From Clusia tigrina (Eukaryota > Arthropoda > Insecta > Diptera > Clusiidae): a stretch of 64,000 nucleotides of DNA. The stretch's first letter is position 1; each line of letters starts with the position of its first letter. A model generated the notes under the pieces. It saw only the letters and a list, made by a program, of their open reading frames with translations, was not told the origin of the DNA and did no database searches. Shown piece after piece: positions 40,044 to 50,700 of the stretch. The translations under genes and the position numbers were made by a program. The stretch spans positions 215,496,325 through 215,560,324 of the forward strand of contig OV050030.1 of NCBI GenBank assembly GCA_920105625.2. The letters run 5' to 3'.

Positions 40044-42049
40044 GTCACAAACGATGTATATTTAATGCTAGCTTCGTCAACATCTACATGGAAGAACCCA
40101 TTTTTCAAGTCTAAAGTTGTGTAAATTCGAGAATTGTATAGACCCTCCAAAATCTCTTCAATGTTTGGCAATGGATACCTATCACGGATAACTTTCGCAT
40201 TTATTTTACGGTAATCCACGCATAACCTATGACTACCATCTTTTTTTTGCGCCAGAACAACGGGACTTGTAAAGTTGGACGAACTAGGTTGAATAATACC
40301 ACTTTCCAACCACTCTTGTACCTGTATGTTAACTATTTCACGTTCTTTAGGAGCTAATCTTCTTGGCTTCTGGTAAATGGGTTTTTCATCTTCTAAATGG
40401 ATGTGCATTTTAATACAGGACGTTTTAATACCTTTTGGTTTATATGACGAAATCAACTCTTGAATTGTTAGTCTTAAATCATGAGGTTTAATATTTTGTA
40501 ATGACTCCAATTCTTTCGGCACCTGAGAGTATTTTATAAGATTGACTTGCGCTAACATAATTTTGTCGTCATTAACGTTATCTTTGTATGTCGTTAATTT
40601 ACCTTTTTCTATAAGTATGGATGCATATTGTAAAACATTCTTACCCAGTATAATGTCTTCGCTTATCCAATGGTTAGGCACAACATCGAAATCAAGTTGG
40701 TATGACTCAGCTTCAATATCAACATCTAACTTAATGAAACCAAGGGTAGCTTTGCTGCAGTCTCCAAACGCTATCACGCTCGTTCCCGGGCCATCAAAAT
40801 TCTGAATTTGAAATTCATCCTTCACCCACTGTCTTACGATGCTGATGTCGCTTCCCGTGTCTAACATTGCCTTAAAAGTCTTGCCTTGAATTTTGATATC
40901 CACGCTCACATCTGGGAATTTGATTCTATTTACGCGAGCAGCAAAATCTTTCTTTTCATCCTGCTTTTCTCTGTTCTTCATTGGACAATTTGGCGCAATG
41001 TGGCCAAAGTCACTGCATCTAAAACAGCGTGCACCTTTTTCCTTGCTTGGACAATCGCGAGCCCAGTGTGATTTTGCACCGCAATTATTGCATCTTTTGT
41101 TGTTGGAACTTGTGTTTTGACTATTTCCTCTAACTTCGTTTTTCCCAGCAAAATTTTTGCCGCTGCCGCTGTTTCTTACACCACTGTCACTGTTTCTTTT
41201 GTCTGTTCCCCTTCCGAAATAACTTTTTTCTTTGCTTTGATCAGCCTTCAATTTTTCGTACGCCACCAAATTTATTTTTAGTTCAGCTAAACTATGTGAT
41301 TGATACAAAACGGTTTTATTTGCAGCTTCGTCAGGTATGCCGGCAATTATGTAATCAATTAAGTGATGGACTTCTACGTTTCCTCGTGATGCTAGTTTTT
41401 TCATTTTGTACATATACTCCAGCAATGTTTCACTGTCACCTTTTTTTGCATTTTCCAACAGCTTGTGTACATTTTCGATCTGACGTGAACCGAATTCGCT
41501 CTGCAAAAATACTTTTAAGTCCTTCCAGCTGCAAATGTTAAATTCAGCTTCTACTGCCAATCTTGCCGCTCCCTCCAGCAGCTGTCTAGCATATAAAAAT
41601 TTCTGCACATCGTTCCATCTGCAAACAGCAGCAATTTGCTCTATCTCACCGAGCCAGTCTCTTACGCTCTTTCCATTCTCGCCGTCGAATTTTTCCAATG
41701 ACTCTTGCACATCTTTGAGGTGAATATTGTTTGTAACCACGTTGGCTGCGTTCTCTTCTCTGCCGTCGTCCGTCATATCGCCGCCTAGTGATGCGCCGCT
41801 ATTTAACTGTTGAGGCATTTTTTTTGTTGTGTTGCTGGTTTCGCTTAGCCTTATATCTGCTTCACGAAAATTCTTAGCTTCGTTGTCTGATGACGCGCTT
41901 TGCTGTTCTGCGATGTGGTTTTTCTCCATAGATTTTTGTAGCCTTGTGACGAGGTCTTGCTTCTTATTATACCAATAAGGCAATCCCAATAGCTTCAATT
42001 TTTCTTGTAATTGCCTTGCGGTAAAAGACGAAAAGTCACCTTCACTCAT
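39932..42049 (-). CDS. gag-pol: gag-pol, 5' part: SAP-like, Gag, CCHC x2, protease, RT fingers (frameshifted)
   Basis: I chose the ATG at 42049: a longer frame begins at a GTG just after an in-frame TGA, which is unlikely as a eukaryotic start. From this ATG, residues about 7-38 (FTARQLQEKLKLLGLPYW...) look like a SAP motif. A Gag capsid-like region is at about 132-187, and two zinc knuckles C-X2-C-X4-H-X4-C at 320-333 and 342-355. An aspartic protease follows with LDTGSD (Asp397) and a later IILG. RT begins at about 580, with KKDGSHRLCVDYRKIN and LDLKNGFF (catalytic Asp647). At about 40041-40046 one base appears missing in a C run, and the last 40 or so codons to the stop are out of frame. 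The Gag part would package element RNA. Confidence 0.88.
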   Translation of the reverse strand: MSEGDFSSFTARQLQEKLKLLGLPYWYNKKQDLVTRLQKSMEKNHIAEQQSASSDNEAKNFREADIRLSETSNTTKKMPQQLNSGASLGGDMTDDGREENAANVVTNNIHLKDVQESLEKFDGENGKSVRDWLGEIEQIAAVCRWNDVQKFLYARQLLEGAARLAVEAEFNICSWKDLKVFLQSEFGSRQIENVHKLLENAKKGDSETLLEYMYKMKKLASRGNVEVHHLIDYIIAGIPDEAANKTVLYQSHSLAELKINLVAYEKLKADQSKEKSYFGRGTDKRNSDSGVRNSGSGKNFAGKNEVRGNSQNTSSNNKRCNNCGAKSHWARDCPSKEKGARCFRCSDFGHIAPNCPMKNREKQDEKKDFAARVNRIKFPDVSVDIKIQGKTFKAMLDTGSDISIVRQWVKDEFQIQNFDGPGTSVIAFGDCSKATLGFIKLDVDIEAESYQLDFDVVPNHWISEDIILGKNVLQYASILIEKGKLTTYKDNVNDDKIMLAQVNLIKYSQVPKELESLQNIKPHDLRLTIQELISSYKPKGIKTSCIKMHIHLEDEKPIYQKPRRLAPKEREIVNIQVQEWLESGIIQPSSSNFTSPVVLAQKKDGSHRLCVDYRKINAKVIRDRYPLPNIEEILEGLYNSRIYTTLDLKNGFFHVDVDEASIKYTSFVTRTASTSLQKHHLAFVTRPQHFKDTLIPFSKILLKMA

Positions 42050-42122
42050 AAAAACCCAATTTTTCACTGCTACAGTTTTTGTTGCTTCTTTCTTTGGCAA
42101 TTCCACTCAATTTGTTCAAGCG

Positions 42123-42140
42123 ATCCCACTTCTGACACCA
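42123..42140 (-). other. Primer binding site, tRNA-Leu type
   Basis: Directly after the 5' LTR the minus strand reads TGGTGTCAGAAGTGGGAT. This is complementary to a tRNA 3' end ATCCCACTTCTGACACCA, which I recognise as a tRNA-Leu acceptor end. Reverse transcription would start here. The leader between the LTR and the ATG is only about 91 nt. Confidence 0.75.
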
Positions 42141-42465
42141 TGTGGGAATTAACCAAAGCGAATCAAATAAAAGATTCCAAAGTTCACTTTAAAATTCAGT
42201 TTTTTATTTAATATTTTAAGAATTTAAGTTTTAATTAGGTAATATAAAAATAAATGAAAAAATATACTACAGACTTTACATTTCTATTCTTTTCGACTTG
42301 ACTCTTTACCGACTTTGCTTCTCGACGTTCTCTTTTCGACTAACTCATGTGGCTAAAGAAATTATGAGTACAACTTCATACTTGAAAATATAATAAGTGA
42401 CAATAAAAAAAATGTTAGTATGCTTATATAAAAATATTGGACTCGACGGCACTATTTTAACTTCC

Positions 42466-42469
<4 letters not shown>
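42141..42469 (-). repeat. 5' LTR of the Ty3/gypsy element
   Basis: 329 bp, apparently identical to the 3' LTR. It contains the presumed promoter TATATAAG (42423-42430) and an AATAAA (42203-42208), marking U3 and R/U5 roughly. Identity of both LTRs is the standard sign of recent insertion. Confidence 0.93.

Positions 42470-42560
<91 letters not shown>
42470..42560. repeat. (TA)n core of transposon copy B, right part
   Basis: Continuation of the alternating TA array on the other side of the LTR element, followed by TGAGTGTGTGTGTATA as in copy A. Confidence 0.93.
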
Positions 42561-42564
<4 letters not shown>

Positions 42565-42923
42565 GAGTGTGTGTGTATATATATAAATATTTTAAAAGCA
42601 AATTTCGTGCCTGCAGCCCCGCGTGCTAAATGCGACATAAAATTGCAGCTGCTGCTGCGTGGTCCTTTGATATCTCCCTGTTTTAAATAAAAAATAAATA
42701 CAATTTTCTTCTAATTTCTAAAATTAAATTCAAATTCAATGTGCCCAACTTCATGAATCAGCTGAAAAATACACAAAGAAACTTTTTCACCATTGAAAGG
42801 TGAATTTAACGAGCTTTCCGCTTGAGACAGTTGGCTCTGAATAGATGTCACAAAATTGAGTGACAAAAATCATGTCTCAATAGAGACAGAACTCAAATGA
42901 GACAGCTCGCGTGAATAGAGGGG
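42561..42923. other. Right arm of transposon copy B, with terminal inverted repeat
   Basis: Uninterrupted right arm: the G+C-richer patch, then AAATTGAGTGACAAAAATC, the intact LINE target CAATAGAGACAGAACTC, and the terminal GAATAGAGGGG at 42913-42923. It provides the empty-site reference for the LINE insertion in copy A. No gene is seen. Confidence 0.8.
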
Positions 42924-43271
42924 TAAAGCTATCGCTCATAGCTACGCTACCCCTGACTCCAAAATAAAACACTGATATAACTTCAAATGGCCCTATCTTC
43001 TACACGCTACGTCCTACATCTATCAAAGTTTGCGACATTCAAATGCTTGTAACTTTTTACTGGAGCGTCATAAAATCGTGAAATTTTGTGACAATAAAGT
43101 ACTCGAGTCTCTTATCAATTTAAGCTATCGCTCATAGCTATGCAACCCTTGAGTCCCAAATCAAACACTGATAAAACTTCAAATGGTCGTAACTTCTATA
43201 CGGTGCGTCCTACACCTATCAAAGTTTGCAAAAATCAAATGCTTGTAACTTTTTACTGGAGCCTTGAAATT

Positions 43272-44820
43272 TGGTGACCATAAAGTACTCGAGCCTCTTA
43301 TCAATTTAAGCTATCGGTCATAGCTATGCTACCCTTGAGTCCCAAATCAAACACTGAAAAAACTTCAAATGGTACTAACGGTGCGTCCTATACCAATCAA
43401 AGTTTGCAACAATCAAATGCGTGTAAATTTTAGTGGAGCTTAATAAAATCTTGAAATTTTGTGACAATAAAGTACTCGAGCCTCTTGTCAATTTAAGTTA
43501 TCGCTCATAGCTACCCTTGAGTCCCAAATCAAACTCTGATAAAACTTCAAATGGCCCTAACTTCTATACGGTGCGTCCTACACCTATCAAAGTTTTCAAC
43601 ATTCAAATGCTCGTAACTTCTTACTGGATAGTCATAAAATCTTGAAATTTTTTGACAATAAATTACTCGAGCCTCTTATCAATTTAAGCTATCGCTCATA
43701 GCTATGCTACCCTTGAGTCCCAAATCAAACACTGATAAAGCTTCAAATGGTCCTAACTTCTATACGATGCGTCCTATACCTATCAAAGTTTGCAACAATC
43801 AAATGCTTGTAGCTTTTTATTGGAGCGTAATAAAGTCTTGAAATTTTGTGACAATAAAGTAGACGAAATCCTTGTCAATTTAAGGTATCGCTCATTGCTA
43901 TGCTATCCTTGAGTCCCAAATCAAAGACTGATAAAACTTCAAATGGCCCTAACTTCTATACGGTGCGATATATACCTATTAAAGTTTGCAACAATCAAAT
44001 GCTTTGCAATTTTTTACTGGAGCTTCATACAACCTTGAAATTTGGTGACCATAAAGTACTCGAGCCTCTTATCAATTTAAGCTATCGGTCATAGCTATGC
44101 TACCCTTGAGTCCCAAATCAAACACTGAAAAAACTTCAAATGGCTCTAACTTCTATACGGTGCGTCCTATACCAATCAAAGTTTGCAACAATCAAATGCG
44201 TGTAACTTTTAGTGGAGCTTAATAAAATCTTGAAATTTTGTGACAATAAAGTACTCGAGCCTCTTGTCAATTTAAGTTATCGCTCATAGCTACCCTTGAG
44301 TCCCAAATCAAACTCTGATAAAACTTCAAATGGCCCTAACTTCTATACGGTGCGTCCTACACCTATCAAAGTTTTCAACATTCAAATGCTCGTAACTTCT
44401 TACTGGATAGTCATAAAATCTTGAAATTTTTTGACAATAAATTACTCGAGCCTCTTATCAATTTAAGCTATCGCTCATAGCTATGCTACCCTTGAGTCCC
44501 AAATCAAACACTGATAAAGCTTCAAATGGTCCTAACTTCTATACGATGCGTCCTATACCTATCAAAGTTTGCAACAATCAAATGCTTGTAGCTTTTTATT
44601 GGAGCGTAATAAAGTCTTGAAATTTTGTGACAATAAAGTAGTCGAGATCCTTGTCAATTTAAGGTATCGCTCATTGCTATGCTATCCTTGAGTCCCAAAT
44701 CAAAGACTGATAAAACTTCAAATGGCCCTAACTTCTATACGGTGCGATATATACCTATTAAAGTTTGCAACAATCAAATGCTTGCAATTTTTTACTGGAG
44801 CTTCATACAACCTTGAAATT
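43272..44820 (+). repeat. Tandem duplication of a four-monomer block (~775 bp)
   Basis: Two adjacent copies, with offsets of 771 bp at the start (GGTGACCATAAAG 43272/44042) and 779 bp later (TGTAGCTTTTTATTGG), because the first has an 8 bp deletion in TTCTATACGG at about 43,380. It is homologous to the block at 11784-12567. Confidence 0.8.
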
Positions 44821-47720
44821 TGGTGACAATAAAGTACTCGAGCCTCTTATCAATTTAAGCTATCGCTCATAGCTATGCTACCCTTGAGTCGCAAATCAAA
44901 CACTGATCAACTTCAAATGGCCCTAACTTCTATACGGTACGTCCTACACCTATCAAAGTTTGCAACAATCAAATGCTTGCAACTTTTTACTGGAGCGTCA
45001 TAAAACCTTGAAATTTTGTGACAATACAGTACTCGAGCCTCTTATCAATTTAAGGTATCGCTCATAGCTATGCTACCCTTGAGTCCCAAATCAAACAGTG
45101 ATACGATTTCAAATGGCCCTAACTTCCATGCGGTGCGATATATACCTATCAAAGTTTGCAACAATCAAATGCTTGCAACTTTTTACTGGAGCGTCATTTA
45201 ACCTTGAAATTTGGTGACAATAAAGTACTCGACCCTCTTATCAATTTAAGCTATCGCTCATAGCTATGCTACCCTTGAGTCCCAAATCAAACACTGATAA
45301 AACTTCAAATGGCCCTAACTTCTATACGGTGCGTCCTATTCCTATGAAAGTTGACAACAATCAAATGCTTGTAACTTTTTACTGGAGCGTCATAAAACCT
45401 TGAAATTTTCTGACAATAAATTACTCGAGCCTCTCGTCAATTTAAGCTATCGCCCATAGCTATGCTACCCTTGAGTCCCAAATCAAACACTGACAAAACT
45501 TCAAATGGCCCTAACTTCTATACTGTGCATCCTATACCAATCAAAGTTTGCAAGAATCAAATGCGTGTAACTTTTTACTGGAGCTTAATAAAATCTTAAA
45601 ATTTTGTGACAATAAAGTTATCGAGCCTCTTGTCAATTTAAGCTATCGTTCATGGCTATGCTACCTTTGAGCCCCAAATCAAACACTGATAAAACTTCAA
45701 ATGGCCCTAACTTCTATACGGTGCGTCCTACACCTATCAAAGTTTGCAACAATCAAATGCTTGCAACTTTTTACTGGAGCGTCATAAAACCTTGTAATTT
45801 TGTGACAATAAATTACTCAAGCCTCTCGTCAATTTAAGCAATCGCTCATAGCTATGCTACCCTTGAGTCCCAAATCAAACACTGACAAAACTTCAAATGA
45901 CTCTAACTTCTATATTGTGCATCCTATACCAATCAAAGTTTGCAACAATCAAATGCGTGTAACTTTTTACTGGAGCTTAATAAAATCTTGAAACTTTGTG
46001 ACAATAAAGTACTCGTGCCTCTTGTCAATTAAAGTTGTCGCTCATTGCTATGCTACCCTTGAGTCCCAAATCAACCACTGATAAAAGAATGGCCCTAAAT
46101 TCTGTAGTTTGCGTCGTACACTTATCAGAGTTTCCAACAATCAAATGCTTGCAACTTTTTACTCGAGCGTCATAAAACCTTGAAATTTGGTGACAATAAA
46201 GTACTCGAGCCTCTTATAATTTTAGGCTATCGCATATAGCTATGCTGCCATTGAGTCCCAAATCAAAGACTGATAAAACTTAAAATGGCCCTAACTTTTA
46301 TACGGTGCGATATATACCTATCAAAGTATGCAACATTCAAATGCTTGTAACTTTTTACTGGAGCGTCATAAAATCTTGAAATTTTGTGACAATAAAGTAC
46401 TCGAGCCTCTTGTCAATTTAAGCAATCACTCATAGCTATACTACCCTTGAGTCCCATATCAAACACTGATAAAACTGCAAATGGCCCTAACTTCCATACG
46501 GTGCGTCCTAGACCTATCAAAGTTTGCAATAATCAAATGCTTGTAACTTTTTATTGGAGCGTAATAAAGTCTTGAAATTTTGTGACAATAAAGTAGTCGA
46601 GCCTCTTGAAAATTTAAGCTATGCTACCCCTGAGTCCCAAATCAAACACTGATAAAACTTCAAATTGCACTAACTTCTATACGGTGCGGCTTACACTTAT
46701 CAAACTTTTCAACATTCAAATGCTTGTAACTTCTTACTGGCGAGTCATAAAATCTTGAAATTTTGTGACAATAAAGTACTGGAGCCTCTTGTAAATTTAG
46801 CTATCGCTCATAGCTATGCTACCCTTGAGTCCCAAATCAACCACTGCTAAAAGTTCAAATGGCCCTAACTTCTATACGGTGCGTCCTATACCTATCAAAG
46901 TTTGCAACAATCAAATGCTAGTAAATTTTTTAGTGGAGCGTCATAAAATCTTGACATTTTGTGACAATAAAGTTCTCGAGTCTCTTATCAATTTAAGCTA
47001 TCGCTCATAGCAATGCTACCCTTGAGCCCAAATCAAACACTGATAAACTTCAAATGACCCTAAGTTTGCAGCAATCAAATGCTTGTAACTTTTGACTGGA
47101 GTGTCATAAAACCTTGAAAATTTAGTGTCAATATAGTACTCGACCCTATTATCAAATTAAGCTATCGTTCATAGCTATGCTACCATTGAGTCCCAAATCA
47201 AACACACATACAACTTCAAATGGCCCTGACTTCTATACGGTGCGTTCTATACCTATCAAAGTTAGCAGCAATCAAATGCTTGTAAATTTTTACTGGAGCT
47301 TAATAAAATCTTGAAATTTTGTGACAATAAAGTACTCGAGCCTCTTGTTAATTAAAGTTGTCGCTCATTGCTATGCTACCCTTGAGTCCCAAATCAAACA
47401 CTGATAAAACTTCAAATGGCCCTAACATCTATACGGCGCATCCTATAACTATGAAAGTTGGCAACAATCAAATGCTGGTAACTGCGTACTGGAGCGTCAT
47501 AAAGCCTTGAAATTTTGTGACAATAAATTACTCAAGCCTCTCGTCCATTTAAGCTATCGCTCATAGCTATGCTACCTTTGAGTCCCAAATCAAACACTGA
47601 TAAAACTTCAAATGGCCCTAACTTATATACGTTGCGTCCTATCAAAGTTTGCAACAATCAAATGCTTGCAACTTTTTACTGGAGCGTCACAAAAACATGA
47701 AATTTTGTGACATTAAAGTA

Positions 47721-50700
47721 CTCGAGTGTCTTATCAATTTAAGCTATACCTCATAGCTATGCTACCCTTGAGTCGCAAATCAAACACTGCTAAACCTTCA
47801 AATGGCCCTAACTTCTACGGTGCATCCTATACCTATCAAAGTTTGCAACAATCAAATGCTTGTAACTTTTTACTGGAGCGTCATAAAATCTTGAAATTTT
47901 GTGACAATAAAGTACTCGAGCCTCTTGCCAATTTAAGCTATCCTCATAGCTATGCTACCCTTGAGTTCCAAATCAAACACTGATAAAACATCAAATGGCA
48001 TAAACTTCTATACGGTGCGTCCTACACCTATCAAAGTTTGCAACAATAAAATGCTTGTAACTTTTTACTGGAGCGTCATAAAACCTTGAAATTTTGTGAC
48101 AATAAAGTACTCGGGCCTCTTGTTAATTAAAGTTGTCGCTCATTGCTATGCTACCCTTGAGTCCCAAATCAAACACTGATAAAACTTCAAATGGCCCTAA
48201 CATCTATACGGCGCATCCTATACCAATCAAAGTTTGCAACAATCAAATGCGTGTAACTTTTTACTGGAGCTTAATAAAATCTTGAAATTTTGTGACAATA
48301 AAGCACTCGAGCCTCTTTTCAATTTAAGCTATCGCTCATAGCTATGCTACCCTTGACTCCCAAATCAAATACTGATAAAACTTCAAATGGCCCTAACTTC
48401 TATATGGTGAGTCCTATACCTATCAAAGTTTGCAACAATCAAATGCTTGCAACTTTTTACTTGCGAGTCATAAAATCTTGAAATTTTGTGACAACAAAGC
48501 ACTCGTGCCTCTTGTCAATTAAAGTTGTCGCTCATTCCTATGCTACCCTTGAGTCCCGGATCAAACACTGATAAAACAATGGCCCTAAATACTTTACTAT
48601 GCGTCCTACACTTATCAAATGCAACAATCAAATGCTTGTAACTTTTTACTGCAGCGTCATAAAACCTTGAAATTTTGTGACAAAAAATACTCGAGCCTCT
48701 TATCAATTTAAGTTATCGCTCATAGCTATGCTACAATTGAGTCCCAAATCAAACACTGATAAAACTTCAAATGGCCCTAAATTCTATACGGTGCGTCCTA
48801 CATCTATCAAAGTATGCAACAATCAAATGCTTGCAAGTTTTTACTGGAGCATCATAAAACCTTGAAATTTTTTGACAATAAAGTACTCGAACCTCTTATC
48901 AATTTAAGTTATCGCTCATAGCTATGCTACAATTGAGTCCCAAATCAACCACTGCTAAAAGTTCAAATGGCCCTAACTTCTATACGGTCCGTCCTCCACC
49001 TATCAAAGTTTGCCACATTCAAATGCTTGTAAGTTTTTACTGGAGCGTCATAAAACCTTGAAATTTTGTGACAATAAAGTAATCGTGCCATTTTTCAATT
49101 AAAGTTATCGCTCACTGCTATGCTTCCCTTGATTCCCAGATCAAACACTGATAAAACTTTAAATGGCCCCAATATCTGTACTTTGCGTCCTACACCTAAG
49201 AAAATTGTCAACAATAAAATGCTAGTAACTTTTTACTGGAGCGCCATAAAAGCTTGAAATTTTGTGACAATAAAGTACTCGAGCCTCTTACCAATTTAAG
49301 CTTATAGCTATGCTACCCTTGAGTCCCAAATCAAACACTGCTAAAACTTCAAATGGCACTAACTTCTATATGGTGCGTCCTACACTTATCAAAGTTTGCA
49401 ACATTCAAATGCTTGTAACTTTTTACTGCAGCGTCATAAAATCTTGAAATTTTGTGACAATAAAGTACTCGAGCCTCTTATCAATTTAAGTTATCGCTCA
49501 TAGCTATACTACCCTTGAGTCCCAAATAAAACACTGATAAAACTTCAAATGGCCCTAACTTCTATACGGTGCGTCCTACACCTGTCAAATTTTGCAACAT
49601 TCAAATGCTTGTAACTTTTTACTGGAGTGGCATAGAATCTTGAAATTTTGTGACAATAAAGTACTCGAGCCTTTTATCAATTTAAGTTATCGCTCATAGC
49701 TATGCTACAATTGAGTCCCAAATCAAACACTGATAAAATGGCCCTAACTTCTATACGCTGCGTCCTACATCTATCCGAGTATGCAACAATCAAATGCTTG
49801 CGAGTTTTTACTGGAGCGTCATAAAACCTTGAAATTTTGTGACAATAAATTACTCGAGCCTCTTATCAATTTAAGCTATCGCTCATAGCATTGCTACCCT
49901 TGAGTCCAAAAAACACTGAAAGTTCGAATTGCCCTAGCTTCTATACGGTGCGTCCTATACCTATCAAAGTTTGCAACAATCAACTGCTTGTAACTTTTTA
50001 CTGGAGCGTCATAAAATCTTGAAATTTTGTGACAATAAAGTACTCGAGCCTCATGTCAATTTAAGCGACCCTTGAGTCCCAAATCAAACACTGATAAAAC
50101 TTCAAATGGCCCTAACTTCTATACGGTGCGTCCTACACCTATAAAATTTTGCAACATTCAAATGCTTGTAACTTTTTACTGGAGTGTCATAGAATCATGA
50201 AATTTTGTGACAATAAAGTACTCGAGTGTCTTATCAATTTAAGCTATAGCTCATAGCTATGCTAACCTTGAGTCGCAAATCAAACACTGCTAAACCTTCA
50301 AATGGCCCTAACTTCTAGGGTGCATCCTATACTTATCAAAGTTTGCAACAATCAAATGCTTGTAACTTTTTACTGGAGCGTCATAAAATCGTGAAATTTT
50401 GTGACAATAAAGTACTCGAGCCTCTTGCCAATTTAAGCTATCCTCATTGCTATGCTACCCTTGAGTCCCAAATCAAACACTGATGAAACATCAAATGGCA
50501 TAAACTTCTATACGGTGCGTCCTACACCTATCAAAGTTTGCAACAATAAAATGCTTGTAACTTTTTACTGGAGCGTCATAAAACCTTGAAATTTTGTGAC
50601 AATAAAGTACTCGGGCCTCTTGTTAATTAAAGTTGTCGCTCATTGCTATGCTACCCTTGAGTCCCAAATCAAACACTGATAAAACTTCAAATGGCCCTAA

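Noticed and set aside
38488..41723. Plus-strand frames opposite the gypsy gag-pol
   Set aside because: Antisense shadows of a well-supported coding frame, with no domains of their own.
42104..42106. GTG as the start of the Ty3/gypsy polyprotein
   Set aside because: It directly follows an in-frame TGA and is not a normal eukaryotic start; the ATG at 42049 precedes all recognisable domains.
42049..42141. A host regulatory region between the LTR and gag
   Set aside because: The 91 bp is fully explained as primer site and leader of the element.
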